The notes: generated by a model from the sequence alone, not told the origin. Shown: positions 1 through 7,988, counted from the first letter of the stretch. The stretch: DNA of 24,398 nucleotides from CAZSVP01 sp964637185 (GCA_964637185.1 CAZWVB010000010.1:1-24398), one strand, 5' to 3'. Translations and numbers: made by a program.

Positions 1-1226
1 ACGATAGCAGATCAGACAAGGTTGTCAAACCAAGCCGTGCCAAACGCATAGCAACTACTGGTGCTGTCTTGGCAAGTTTGCCAGGTATCGCGCATACCAC
101 AACTCACGAGCAAGCTCAAACTACAAGACTCCGCCCAGTTGTTGAAAATCAGGCTGTTACCGAGACACACCATACTACACAGCATCAACAAGCACGGGTA
201 GAAATTCCCCAAGACGAGATGTATGCACGTGGGTTCTCATACGACGTAAACGCTGGCAAGACTGTAAATCCTCATGCGGTTACTGAGACTATCAATACAC
301 TCAATCAGCATATTCCTGCAGGGTCGGAGGTGACAAACGTACAAGTAACAGGTATGGCTTCGGCCGAAGATCAAAACCTTGCTGAGCAGGGCGGTGTACA
401 AACGCCAAGCTCGCCAAATCTTGAGTTAGCGGAGACCCGAGCCAACATATTTACTGCCGAGTTTGATCCACGTTTGCGTCAGGATTTGGTTAGTCGTGGC
501 GTTGAATTACCAGACAGTGTCGAGACGGAGGTAGAAGCCGTTGAAGACTCACTGACCGATCCGGAGATGGAAAGCATCCAACAAGTTATTGAAGAGACTG
601 GCTATCAAGGTACGATTGGCCAATTGATTGAGGCATATAATACAGGCCAGGTAGTCTCGGCCGAAGCACGAGTATTGTTGGACCACTTTTTGCGTGAAAG
701 GCGAAAAGTCGAAGTCTTAATAGACTTTGACAAGCCAGTTGATAGGGCAGTTACTGTAGTGGTTCAAAAACCAACCCTTCGATATGTGTCAGAGACAACT
801 ACTTCAGATCGCACCAAAGACAAGAAAGTAATAACTACCAATGAACTGATTGGCTACAAACCAGACAACCCCGAACCTGTGCAGAGGATTGATACAGATC
901 TTGGCCCCGCGCCTGAGCCAAGGCATCAGCCAGGTACGCCGGATGTCGTTCCCAGGGTCACTACTACACCTGGTGGCGGTGAGATAGTTGAGCCACCACC
1001 TACACCACCCCCGAGGCCGCCACGATATATGCCGCCGCGAGCTCACGAACAACGTACTGTCACGCCCAATTGGCAGACTCAGGAGGGCTATCGATCAGCG
1101 CCTGTCACACACAAACAACCACGAGGATTTAACTTCAATGCCAATACAACACGTAGTAGACAGTCAGGCCAAGAGGGGTTGAGTCGCGATCGTGGTGGCA
1201 GTCGTCGTGGCAAGAGATTGAATTAA
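1..1226 (+). CDS. Secreted OmpA-like-fold protein with Pro-rich tail (5' partial)
   Basis: The frame is open to the left edge, so the true start lies outside the window; TTG at 69 is only an in-frame codon. The visible part begins with a basic stretch (KPSRAKR) followed by a short hydrophobic run (ATTGAVLASLPGIA), which looks like a signal peptide or anchor. Next comes a region resembling a divergent OmpA C-terminal (peptidoglycan-associating) domain: a 'VTNVQVTGMAS' strand, then NLELAETRAN, a long acidic helical insert, and RKVEVLIDF as the closing strand. About 150 residues at the end are rich in Pro, Thr, Arg and Gly, and the extreme C-terminus is strongly basic (RDRGGSRRGKR). The OmpA assignment is from strand and helix pattern only. 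A wall-associated role is inference. The 3' end lies tail to tail with the small membrane gene at 1227-1595. Confidence 0.7.
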   Translation, partial: DSRSDKVVKPSRAKRIATTGAVLASLPGIAHTTTHEQAQTTRLRPVVENQAVTETHHTTQHQQARVEIPQDEMYARGFSYDVNAGKTVNPHAVTETINTLNQHIPAGSEVTNVQVTGMASAEDQNLAEQGGVQTPSSPNLELAETRANIFTAEFDPRLRQDLVSRGVELPDSVETEVEAVEDSLTDPEMESIQQVIEETGYQGTIGQLIEAYNTGQVVSAEARVLLDHFLRERRKVEVLIDFDKPVDRAVTVVVQKPTLRYVSETTTSDRTKDKKVITTNELIGYKPDNPEPVQRIDTDLGPAPEPRHQPGTPDVVPRVTTTPGGGEIVEPPPTPPPRPPRYMPPRAHEQRTVTPNWQTQEGYRSAPVTHKQPRGFNFNANTTRSRQSGQEGLSRDRGGSRRGKRLN

Positions 1227-1595
1227 CTATTCAACTACTCGGTCGTGTGACTGTTTGTCAGATGATCTGTGCTGTTTGCTTGGCTTGCTGGTGGCTAGTG
1301 CTAGTACCAGTATGCCAACCAATACAATTAGAATTGGCTCCAGATAGTTGGCCGATTTGAATACACCGAGACGCCCGAGAGTGAGCACCAAGCCAAGACC
1401 TATCAAACCAAGAGGAAAGCCGTAGTGGTCTTTGGCCGATCCCAGAGCTATCAGGCCGATGAATATCAGTAGCACAGGCCAATATTTACCTAGCTCAGAT
1501 TCTAGCTTGAGTTGGTTGCCTAGCATGATTAGGAAAAACCCACCTATTATCAGGATAAGTGCCCCCATTAGCGTAGCAGCAAGTCTTGATTTCAT
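1227..1595 (-). CDS. Small four-TM membrane protein (DUF5668/LiaI-like)
   Basis: About 122 residues, almost entirely hydrophobic, with four predicted membrane segments (LMGALILIIGGFFLIML, YWPVLLIFIGLIALG, GFPLGLIGLGLVLTLG, LEPILIVLVGILVLAL) and a charged, hydrophilic C-terminal tail (SKPSKQHRSSDKQSHD). The 'KYWPVLLIFIGLIAL' pattern resembles the DUF5668/LiaI-type small membrane domain, seen in envelope-stress proteins of Gram-positives; that match is tentative. I chose ATG at 1595 over ATG at 1610 because TATGAT lies 6 nt before it, the spacing of a leaderless start as at many genes here. It is divergent from the sulfotransferase, with only 45 bp between the starts. The function is unknown. 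Confidence 0.75.
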   Translation of the reverse strand: MKSRLAATLMGALILIIGGFFLIMLGNQLKLESELGKYWPVLLIFIGLIALGSAKDHYGFPLGLIGLGLVLTLGRLGVFKSANYLEPILIVLVGILVLALATSKPSKQHRSSDKQSHDRVVE

Positions 1596-1601
1596 AGCCC
1601 C

Positions 1602-1634
1602 ATCATACACCTTTGGTCAAGATAGCGCTAGAAT
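1602..1634. promoter_or_regulatory. Divergent -10 boxes for leaderless starts at 1595(-) and 1641(+)
   Basis: On the minus strand TATGAT occupies 1607-1602, 6 nt before ATG 1595. On the plus strand TAGAAT occupies 1629-1634, 6 nt before ATG 1641. Neither has a convincing -35 hexamer. With initiation 6-7 nt after the -10, both mRNAs would begin at or beside the start codon. Confidence 0.5.
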
Positions 1635-1640
1635 AGGTGC

Positions 1641-2579
1641 ATGGCCAGTACAAAATCAGAGTTTGGACAAGTCTTTATCATCGGCGTGGGGCGTAGCGGT
1701 ACTACACTACTGCGAACTTTGCTAGATGGGCATAGCCAACTTTGTGTTACGCCCGAAGCACATTTCGTATATCCAATGCTGCGCTATAGCAAGCATTATG
1801 ACCAGGGTGGCTTTGATCAAACACAATTTGTGCATGACCTGATGAGATCAGGTAGTTTTGGGCACTGGCATATGACCATGCAGCAACTCAATAGTTTGAG
1901 CTCAAAAGTGTATAGCACCAAGGATGCTTTGGCAAATATCTATGCCGGCTACGCACAGATCAACGGCAAGCCGGTGGCGATAGACAAGACCCCGTCATTG
2001 ACACAGCACATTGCCTACTTGAGTGAGGTTTTTCCCGACTCTAGGTTTGTACACATGATACGCGATGGGCGTGATGTGGCAATTTCTCAATATGAAGCTG
2101 GCTGGACCAAATCTGTATATGAAGCGGCGGTTGATTGGACAGTGCGCACAGAAATTGCCCGTAAAACAGGTCAGGGTCTTGGGGCCAAACGTTATGTGGA
2201 GCTATGCTACGAAGATTTGATATCCAAGCCTTCCGTCGAACTACGCAAATTGTGCCATTGGCTCGGCTTACAGTATGAAAGTCAGATGATAGAACAGCGT
2301 AAGAAAACAGCACAGAATATCTTGCCGAGTGTATATCGAGCCGATCTGCATACTTCGCTTGTGAAGACAATTGGCGTACAAAGACCAAAAGGTACTACTA
2401 AGCATCGGCAAATGGCCGAGTTGGTGGCGCACGACCAGCTAAAAAAGCTCGGTTATGAGTGCGATACTAATCGAAGCATTGTTGGTAAAATCGTTTTTGG
2501 TTACTGGTATACGCGTAAGTTTGGCCTAGCCAAGCTGCGCCAGGCTAGTTGGGGTAGCAGACTTCCTCGCCACTACTAA
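1641..2579 (+). CDS. PAPS-dependent sulfotransferase family protein
   Basis: 312 residues. The N-terminus carries the P-loop-like 5'-phosphosulfate loop GVGRSGTT (residues 15-22), and IRDGRDVA (140-147) is the 3'-phosphate-binding motif. Both are diagnostic of the sulfotransferase fold that uses 3'-phosphoadenylyl sulfate (the Sulfotransfer_3 type common in bacteria). EAHF after the P-loop and DKTP around 115-118 also fit. The C-terminus is basic, with no signal peptide, so it is cytosolic or peripheral. The acceptor cannot be told from sequence; in bacteria such enzymes sulfate glycans, lipids or surface polymers. Which donor a reduced-genome cell would supply is unclear. The last 4 bases overlap the convergent VOC gene. 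Confidence 0.85.
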   Translation: MASTKSEFGQVFIIGVGRSGTTLLRTLLDGHSQLCVTPEAHFVYPMLRYSKHYDQGGFDQTQFVHDLMRSGSFGHWHMTMQQLNSLSSKVYSTKDALANIYAGYAQINGKPVAIDKTPSLTQHIAYLSEVFPDSRFVHMIRDGRDVAISQYEAGWTKSVYEAAVDWTVRTEIARKTGQGLGAKRYVELCYEDLISKPSVELRKLCHWLGLQYESQMIEQRKKTAQNILPSVYRADLHTSLVKTIGVQRPKGTTKHRQMAELVAHDQLKKLGYECDTNRSIVGKIVFGYWYTRKFGLAKLRQASWGSRLPRHY

Positions 2580-2965
2580 GCTTTGACGATCTGCTGGTAG
2601 AAGCAGAGTTTGTATCGATCTGGGTCGCGCAGCACAAATTCGCGATTGCCCCAGGGCCAATCGCGTGGTTCATTGCTCGGCTGATAACCTTTGTCCACCA
2701 AACCCTGGTAGTAGCCGTCGATGTTGTCGACATTGATGTATATATACAGACCGGCGCCCTTTTGTTTGGCAAAAGCATCCTGCTCAAACTCCTTGTTGCC
2801 TTCGGCGGCTTCTTGATTGACCAACCAAAGTTTGAAGCCAGCTATCTCCACTATTGCCATATCATCCCCGCTGTGACTAATCTTAAAACCCAGACTCTCG
2901 TAGAACTCTGATGATTTGAGGTGATCAGCAACGTATAGTGTGAGTATGTCGATCTTCTTGATCAT
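2576..2965 (-). CDS. Glyoxalase/bleomycin-resistance (VOC) family protein
   Basis: 129 residues with the paired beta-alpha-beta-beta-beta pattern of the vicinal oxygen chelate fold: IDILTLYVADHLKSSEFYESLGFKI opens the first half, VDNIDGYYQGLVDKGYQ the second, and REFVLRDPDRYKLCFYQ is the typical closing 'DPdGn.l.f.Q' strand. The usual metal ligands are not all obvious, so substrate and metal cannot be assigned; detoxification or antibiotic binding are family possibilities. An upstream in-frame ATG at 3076 was rejected because ATG 2965 sits 6 nt after a good TACAAT box and the extra 37 residues do not resemble the family and overlap the divergent gene. It overlaps the sulfotransferase stop by 4 bp. 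Confidence 0.83.
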   Translation of the reverse strand: MIKKIDILTLYVADHLKSSEFYESLGFKISHSGDDMAIVEIAGFKLWLVNQEAAEGNKEFEQDAFAKQKGAGLYIYINVDNIDGYYQGLVDKGYQPSNEPRDWPWGNREFVLRDPDRYKLCFYQQIVKA

Positions 2966-2971
2966 ATTCGT

Positions 2972-3012
2972 ATTGTATTCGGTTTGAGTAGATAAAACAA
3001 CTGTGTTAGCAT
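2972..3012. promoter_or_regulatory. Interleaved divergent promoters for 2965(-) and 3020(+)
   Basis: Minus strand: TTGTTT (3000-2995), 17-nt spacer, TACAAT (2977-2972), then 6 nt to ATG 2965. Plus strand: TTGAGT (2984-2989), 17-nt spacer, TAGCAT (3007-3012), then 7 nt to ATG 3020. Each -35 lies inside the spacer of the opposite promoter, so polymerase could hardly occupy both at once. Neither ATG has a Shine-Dalgarno sequence. Confidence 0.65.
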
Positions 3013-3019
3013 AAGCAAT

Positions 3020-3571
3020 ATGAGCAAAACCAAGCCAAGCGTCAAACCAAAAACCAAAGCTGCTGATAGCAGCCAAATTTTGCTATTTCTTTGTATCGCT
3101 GTCGCTATCTTGGTAGTCGCCATTGGGCTGACATTGTATTTTATTGCTCGTAGCCATCAGTCGAAATATTTTGCCAACAACGAGGTAAAAGTAATTGAGT
3201 TTGATAGTAGTACTGGGCCAGTGAGTCCTGAGTATCAACAGAGCCAAACTTTAATACTTACCCCTACGAGCTGCACTTACAGTGTGACCAAGCTACAGCC
3301 TACAAATACCACAACTACCAATTGTCCTATGAATGACAACATTTGGAGTGGAGTAGTTGATGTATATAATTCTGACAAAGTACAGGCTGTATTATCGGCA
3401 GCGCCGGCCCAGTCCAATAGTATTGGTGCCCCGGAAAAAACCATTACGGTAATATATGCCAATGGTGATAGCTACAAGGCGTTTGTTGATAGCGCGGTAA
3501 AAGAAAAGCTCAAAAATTTTGTCGAGCAGGTTCAGACAAATATAAGTGATCTACGTAGTCTTGGGCTTTGA
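3020..3571 (+). CDS. Membrane-anchored exported protein, unknown function
   Basis: 183 residues: a basic cytoplasmic head (SKTKPSVKPKTKAAD), one hydrophobic segment at about residues 19-43 (ILLFLCIAVAILVVAIGLTLYF), then an exported domain of about 140 residues. That domain has two cysteines (PTSCTYSV and TTNCPM) that could form a disulfide, and a beta-rich pattern with a final helix (VKEKLKNFVEQVQTNI). I do not recognise the family. It is a type II (N-in) single-pass protein. The start is set by the promoter 7 nt upstream. The 3' end overlaps the convergent permease gene by 21 bp. Confidence 0.75.
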   Translation: MSKTKPSVKPKTKAADSSQILLFLCIAVAILVVAIGLTLYFIARSHQSKYFANNEVKVIEFDSSTGPVSPEYQQSQTLILTPTSCTYSVTKLQPTNTTTTNCPMNDNIWSGVVDVYNSDKVQAVLSAAPAQSNSIGAPEKTITVIYANGDSYKAFVDSAVKEKLKNFVEQVQTNISDLRSLGL

Positions 3572-4639
3572 TTTGGCTCTGTTAGGCTGCTTGGAGCTGA
3601 CGCTGGATCTTTTTTTGTAATGTGGCAAATTGGTATCAAGCAATTCTTCTACGACAATTTGAGCCACTCCTACAAGTGGTACTGCTATGAGTGCTCCAAG
3701 TATACCTGCCAATGCGCTACCAATAATCACCGCAATAAAACTTAGTAGTGGCGATATGTATACCATTTTTTTGTAGATCACAGGAGCAAGGACATTGTTC
3801 TCAATTTGCTGGTAGACAATGATGTAGAGCAGGGTTGGCAATACCAGCTGAGGCGCCAAAATTGCCAGTATTAGTGAGACGATTGCAGCACCAATGCCTG
3901 CGCCCACCAAAGGTATAAGATCGCACACCGCCACTATTATTGCCAACACAAAGGCAAATGGTGCCTTGACGAGCAATAAGAACAGTAAGGTTGCTGCGCC
4001 AGCTATGGCGGATATGAGAAAGTTGCCACCAATATATCGAGCTACAACACTAGTTGTATGGTCGGCAATTTTGGCGTAATAGTTGCGGGTACGGGGATAT
4101 AGTATTGCTTTGAGAAAATCAGCAATTTTGCTACCCTCTAGTAAGAAAAAGAAGCTCAGACCTATCATCATACCGAGATTTACCAAGCTACTAGTGATTT
4201 GTTGTACGATATTGAGAATTGATCCGCTTGCTGCACTCAGGGCCTGCATGATTGTCTGTTTGTTGATGGAAATTGGGCCAAATTTGGCCTGTTGGAGCAA
4301 TTGTTTGATCTGCTCAGTCCAACCTGAATTCTGTGTGCTCTGTGGCAAATCGTTGGCTAGCTGGCCGACTTGGCCAAGTAGCGGTGTTATTACTATCGCA
4401 AGTAGTACCAAGGCGACACCCAAAACAATAGCATAAGTGGCTAAGCTGGCGAGCAAGCGACTGCGGCGTGGCATCTTTGGCATCAACCAGTCTGTAATAG
4501 GGTTGAGCACCACAGCTATAAATGCAGCCATGGCAATAAGCCCAAGTTGGCTCCTCAGCTTCCAGAACAAAAATCCAGCCACAACAAAGGCAGCTATGAC
4601 GAGGACGTATTTGGTAAAATCTCGTAACTTCAAAGGCAT
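3551..4639 (-). CDS. AI-2E/PerM family permease
   Basis: 362 residues with about eight membrane segments in the AI-2E transporter (TqsA/PerM/YtvI) pattern: two N-terminal segments, a soluble helical stretch at about 85-150 (GQVGQLANDLPQ..., QTIMQALSAASG), then the conserved C-terminal core (FLISAIAGAATLLFLLL, PLVGAGIGAAI, LLYIIVYQQIENNVLAPVIY, GILGALIAVPLVG). QQIENN...PVI and the Gly-rich AG..GALIAVP helix are family hallmarks. Members export small molecules or exchange ions; the substrate is not predictable. The tail is basic and hydrophilic. It has its own promoter in the gap after rarA, and its last 21 bp overlap the convergent gene at 3020-3571. Confidence 0.88.
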   Translation of the reverse strand: MPLKLRDFTKYVLVIAAFVVAGFLFWKLRSQLGLIAMAAFIAVVLNPITDWLMPKMPRRSRLLASLATYAIVLGVALVLLAIVITPLLGQVGQLANDLPQSTQNSGWTEQIKQLLQQAKFGPISINKQTIMQALSAASGSILNIVQQITSSLVNLGMMIGLSFFFLLEGSKIADFLKAILYPRTRNYYAKIADHTTSVVARYIGGNFLISAIAGAATLLFLLLVKAPFAFVLAIIVAVCDLIPLVGAGIGAAIVSLILAILAPQLVLPTLLYIIVYQQIENNVLAPVIYKKMVYISPLLSFIAVIIGSALAGILGALIAVPLVGVAQIVVEELLDTNLPHYKKRSSVSSKQPNRAKSKPKTT

Positions 4640-4646
4640 TTGCGAT

Positions 4647-4674
4647 ATTATAAACTATATCTGCAAAAAGTCAA
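4647..4674 (-). promoter_or_regulatory. Promoter of the AI-2E permease gene (leaderless)
   Basis: TTGACT (4674-4669), 16-nt spacer, TATAAT (4652-4647), then 7 nt to ATG 4639. This is one of the best sigma-70-type promoters in the window, and the distance leaves no room for a leader or Shine-Dalgarno sequence. It lies in the 39-bp gap after the rarA stop. Confidence 0.75.
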
Positions 4675-4678
4675 TATT

Positions 4679-5866
4679 CTAGTCATCAAATAACTTTAAG
4701 TCTTTCAGCTCATCGGGCAAAAAACCTTTGGGGTGCTTAAAGCCGCTTTCCCATTTGGTGCCCTTCTGATAGCCCAGATCTTTCATGAGTTTGGTTGGGG
4801 CATTGCGCAGGTGCAGGGGTACGGCTGAGTCAGGATAGTCGCGTGCTGCTTGCATTGCCAGACCCATGGCATCGGCTACAGTACGCGACTTACGGCTTTT
4901 GGCCAGCACGGTGGCGCACTCAAATAGGTTGTACTGACACTCGGGCATACCGATGCGCTCTACAGCCAAGAAAGTACTTACGGCTAAATTGAGGGCAGCT
5001 GGAGCGGCAATGCCAATGTCTTCGCTGGCGAATACTACGTTGCGCCGCGCAATGAATTTGGGGTCTTCACCGCCCTCGATCATGCGTGCTAGGTAGTAGA
5101 GCGTAGCATCAACATCGGATCCACGCATTGATTTGATATATGCTGATATAAGGTTGTAATGGTATTCCCCGCCTTTGTCGTATTTGGCGGTAACTACCTG
5201 CATAGCCTGCTTGATGTCTTGAGTAGTGATAGTGTTATTGCTAATAGTCGCTGCTGTCTCAAGCCCACCTAATGCCACTCTGGCATCGCCGCCGCTTAGT
5301 TCGGCCAGAAGAGCCATGGCATCGTCTTTGACTTTTTTATGCTTGAGCTCTTTCTGCGCGCGTCCAATAATTGCTTTGATTTCTTCCTTGCTGAGTGGCT
5401 CGAGTACCACCACTCGAGAACGACTTAGCAGCGGACCAATTACCTCAAAGCTTGGATTCTCGGTAGTAGCACCTAGCAATATGATGGTGCCGGCCTCTAC
5501 GTGTGGCAAAAATGCATCCTGCTGGGCTTTGTTGAAGCGATGTATTTCATCGACGAATAGGACTGTCTTGCGGGCCAGGACAAGATTAGCTTCGGCCTCA
5601 GCAATAATCTTTTTGACGTCAGCCAACCCTGAGGTCACAGCTGAGACCTCGCGGTATTCAAAATCACCAGATTGAGCTATGATGCGGGCAAGTGTTGTCT
5701 TGCCAGATCCTGGCGGACCCCATAGTATCATGCTCACTGGCTGGCCGCTTTCTATGATGTTACGCAAAAACTTATTTTTGCCTACTATATGTTGTTGGCC
5801 GACTACGTCAGCCAGCGACCGTGGTCGAAGCAAGTCGGCCAAAGGCTTCAAATTGTCTGGAGTCAT
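4679..5866 (-). CDS. rarA: Replication-associated recombination AAA+ ATPase RarA/MgsA
   Basis: 395 residues, close to full family length. After the LADLLRPRSLADVVGQ opening come Walker A GPPGSGKTT (50-58), Walker B LFVDEIHRF (103-111) followed by the family signature NKAQQDAFLPHVE, and sensor 1 GATTENPSF (132-140). The C-terminal half carries the tetramerisation region (GGEDPKFIARRNVVFASEDIG, YPDSAVPLHLRNAPTKLMK), diagnostic for RarA/MgsA/WRNIP1. The enzyme acts at stalled forks and gaps in cytosolic DNA repair. A TATACT box 6 nt before ATG 5866 suggests leaderless transcription. The permease follows on the same strand but has its own promoter. Confidence 0.95.
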   Translation of the reverse strand: MTPDNLKPLADLLRPRSLADVVGQQHIVGKNKFLRNIIESGQPVSMILWGPPGSGKTTLARIIAQSGDFEYREVSAVTSGLADVKKIIAEAEANLVLARKTVLFVDEIHRFNKAQQDAFLPHVEAGTIILLGATTENPSFEVIGPLLSRSRVVVLEPLSKEEIKAIIGRAQKELKHKKVKDDAMALLAELSGGDARVALGGLETAATISNNTITTQDIKQAMQVVTAKYDKGGEYHYNLISAYIKSMRGSDVDATLYYLARMIEGGEDPKFIARRNVVFASEDIGIAAPAALNLAVSTFLAVERIGMPECQYNLFECATVLAKSRKSRTVADAMGLAMQAARDYPDSAVPLHLRNAPTKLMKDLGYQKGTKWESGFKHPKGFLPDELKDLKLFDD

Positions 5867-5872
5867 ACAGAT

Positions 5873-5878
5873 AGTATA
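5873..5878 (-). promoter_or_regulatory. -10 box of rarA (leaderless)
   Basis: TATACT on the minus strand, 6 nt before ATG 5866. I see no clear -35. There is no Shine-Dalgarno sequence. Confidence 0.5.
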
Positions 5879-5899
5879 ACAAACACTATCCGAACAAGC

Positions 5900-6226
5900 C
5901 TATTTTTTCTTGTTGCGTCGCGCTATCTGCCTCTGATATATCCTAAGCACTACAGCACGGGCTAGGGCTACAAATACGGCAATACCAACAATCACATAAA
6001 ATATTGTAAAGAGCTTACCAAGATTGGTATGCGGCACAATGTCACCATAACCCACTGTAGCCAGTGTGATGACTGTGAAATAAAACGCATCCAGCCAGCT
6101 GAGTTTTTCTACGATGTGGTAAAAGGTAGCACCGAATACAATTAGCCCAGTCGCCACCAAGATTATCTGGTTGATGGCCTTGTTGTTACTGTACAGCTCG
6201 GTAATGTCGTATTTTTGTTTGGCCAT
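5900..6226 (-). CDS. Two-TM potassium channel (Ion_trans_2 type)
   Basis: 108 residues: TM1 at about 19-38 (NQIILVATGLIVFGATFYHI), the pore helix and selectivity filter TLATVGYGDIVP (TVGYGD at 57-62), TM2 at about 70-92 (GKLFTIFYVIVGIAVFVALAR), and a very basic C-terminus (RQIARRNKKK). This is the minimal KcsA/MthK-like pore (PF07885) without a C-terminal RCK regulatory domain, so it should form homotetramers conducting K+. The start is 2 nt after the stop of the upstream membrane gene, so the two are surely co-transcribed and probably translationally coupled. Confidence 0.9.
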   Translation of the reverse strand: MAKQKYDITELYSNNKAINQIILVATGLIVFGATFYHIVEKLSWLDAFYFTVITLATVGYGDIVPHTNLGKLFTIFYVIVGIAVFVALARAVVLRIYQRQIARRNKKK

Positions 6227-6228
6227 GA

Positions 6229-7233
6229 TTATTTTTTGGCGGTGTGATGTGTGCTGTGATGAGTAGATTTGCTGGAGCGCTTCTTGAGCTGTTGACCAAC
6301 AAAGGCAGTACCTCGTGCGATTACATCAAAACGATATAGTAGGTATAGCGTAAGCCCGACTGTCAGTAGGAAGAAGCCATATGGCCGCGTGAGTGTGAAG
6401 TAATAGTTGATGATATCGCTAGTCGCTTGGTTGAGGCTACTTCCTATTACAGGATCAGTGCTTTGGGGTAGGAAGATGAGCGCTATTGGTGCAAATACCC
6501 ATGAGCCTATGGTGATAATTAGGCCGCTTACGCCGATAGTTAGGCCGGTACTACGTAGGATAGATCGATAATCCCGCCAGTTGAGCGCTACTATACCAAG
6601 AAGGCTTAGTATGATTACCCACCACAAAACTGTTACCAGAGCGCTGAGTTTTTGAAAGACCATGCGCAGCTTCACCATAAGTAGTAATGGGCTGTCTGGG
6701 TTCTTCTGGCCGTTGACTATAGTGATATCACTGGGCACAGAGTTGATAAGCGAGTTTAGTGGATCTGCTAATACTTGTGGGAGTTTGGAGTCGTTGACAA
6801 ATTTGGATGCCTGATCCTTGTATTTGGCAGACTCAATAACAACATTGTTGTTTTTTATCTGAGCATCGGCTTTGTCAGCGACCTTGTATGTTGTAGTCAA
6901 TATAGGCTCAGCCACTTTGGCCACATTTTCAGGTGTGACTATGACATCAAGCAGTTTTTGTGCAAGGGCGTTTTGCAAAAAATTGTCCTTGACACTTTGC
7001 GGTAGATTGGCCGATACTTCGGACTTCACCGCATCTGAAATATGCACAAAAGTACTAGCATTTTTCATGAACACTACCAATTTGGCGGCAGTTGAGAAAT
7101 TATCGCGCAATACCGTGCCATAAGTACAGACAATAATCGCAATAGATGCAATTACAGCAAGCAATTTGGTCCAGCCACGGTGCTGTCGCGGCTGAGCTGC
7201 AGTTTGGTTGGTTTTGGTGGTAGTCGGTGACAT
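6229..7233 (-). CDS. Multi-pass membrane protein with exported N-terminal domain, unknown
   Basis: 334 residues from the chosen ATG at 7233, which has AGGAG 6 nt upstream; the longer in-frame ATG at 7293 lacks a ribosome site and would overlap the promoter. Layout: hydrophilic head, TM1 at about 24-42 (LLAVIASIAIIVCTYGTVL), an exported region of about 150 residues (SDAVKSEVSANLPQSVKDNF..., repeated Val/Asn/Lys-rich helices), then three further TM segments (LWWVIILSLLGIVALNW, GVSGLIITIGSWVFAPIALIFL, FFLLTVGLTLYLLYRF). The tail is His-rich (THHSTHHTAKK) and could bind metal. I cannot name the family. It shares a transcript with the K+ channel, which suggests an envelope or ion role (inference). 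Confidence 0.75.
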   Translation of the reverse strand: MSPTTTKTNQTAAQPRQHRGWTKLLAVIASIAIIVCTYGTVLRDNFSTAAKLVVFMKNASTFVHISDAVKSEVSANLPQSVKDNFLQNALAQKLLDVIVTPENVAKVAEPILTTTYKVADKADAQIKNNNVVIESAKYKDQASKFVNDSKLPQVLADPLNSLINSVPSDITIVNGQKNPDSPLLLMVKLRMVFQKLSALVTVLWWVIILSLLGIVALNWRDYRSILRSTGLTIGVSGLIITIGSWVFAPIALIFLPQSTDPVIGSSLNQATSDIINYYFTLTRPYGFFLLTVGLTLYLLYRFDVIARGTAFVGQQLKKRSSKSTHHSTHHTAKK

Positions 7234-7264
7234 ACTATTCTCCTGTTTAGCTAAAGTTACCTTG

Positions 7265-7293
7265 ATTGTAGCTGCTGGTGGTATCAAAGGCAA
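7265..7293 (-). promoter_or_regulatory. Promoter of the 7233-5900 membrane protein/K+ channel operon
   Basis: TTGCCT (7293-7288), 17-nt spacer, TACAAT (7270-7265), a leader of about 25 nt, then AGGAG and ATG 7233. Unlike most non-island genes in the window, this unit does have a leader and ribosome site. Confidence 0.6.
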
Positions 7294-7317
7294 ATGTGCT
7301 TACGCTTTGGGATCGTA

Positions 7318-7323
7318 TATAAT
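7318..7323 (+). promoter_or_regulatory. -10 box of the 7332-9589 operon (leaderless)
   Basis: TATAAT ends 8 nt before ATG 7332, with no convincing -35 and no Shine-Dalgarno sequence. It drives the five-gene operon rightwards, divergent from the K+ channel operon. Confidence 0.6.
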
Positions 7324-7331
7324 ACTTAAGT

Positions 7332-7988
7332 ATGCAAGATGTAGCAGCAATTTTACCATTTGCAATCGGCTCAGCCGTAAGCCCATTGATCCTAACCGCA
7401 TCAATTTTTGCTGTATCTGAGTCAAAACAACCGTTGGCCAAATCGTTGGCATATCTGGCGGGTGCTGCTATTTCGATTACTATTATTGGGAGCGCTATCA
7501 TATTACTCAATCTTGGCGCCAAGCGGGTTGCTGCGACACCGTCTTTGGTGGACGTTGGCTTTTCTCTGTTGGCCGCCATAGTATTGATATGTTTTGCTGT
7601 TAAACAGTTGTCCAAAACAAAGCCAGCAACAAACAAACCCGGACCCACTGGATCAGTTGGTAAATATTTTGCCTTAGGTTTTGGATTGATGCTTGTCAAC
7701 ACTTCGACGATTATTTTGTATTTTCCTGCGGCTGTAGTACTCACTCATGATGCTGCCAGTATCACTGGTCGATCTTATGGCCTAGTAGTAATGATCTTGT
7801 TTAGTCTAGTGCCGGCTGCCATAGCGCCAGTAGCTTTGCTTTTGTTGGGCAAGCATGCCCAGCCAGTACTCAACAAACTGTCCAGCTTTGTAAAACATTA
7901 TGGTAAATACATAATAGCGGCGCTTTTTGGAGCGATTGGTGTTTATTTACTAGCAAAAAGTCTAATAGCACTAACACATATCCTATGA
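7332..7988 (+). CDS. GAP/LysE-superfamily-like six-TM membrane transporter
   Basis: 218 residues with about six membrane segments. The opening ILPFAIGSAVSPLILTASIF, then KSLAYLAGAAISITIIGSAII, resembles the GAP (Sap) and LysE-type families, in which a short N-terminal helix with a Pro motif is followed by 'a.yl.G'. A hydrophilic loop (SKTKPATNKPGPTGSVGK) separates the two three-TM halves. Related proteins export amino acids, lipids or other small molecules; the substrate here is unknown. It is the first gene of an operon, and its TGA overlaps the next ATG (ATGA), so translation is coupled. Confidence 0.75.
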   Translation: MQDVAAILPFAIGSAVSPLILTASIFAVSESKQPLAKSLAYLAGAAISITIIGSAIILLNLGAKRVAATPSLVDVGFSLLAAIVLICFAVKQLSKTKPATNKPGPTGSVGKYFALGFGLMLVNTSTIILYFPAAVVLTHDAASITGRSYGLVVMILFSLVPAAIAPVALLLLGKHAQPVLNKLSSFVKHYGKYIIAALFGAIGVYLLAKSLIALTHIL

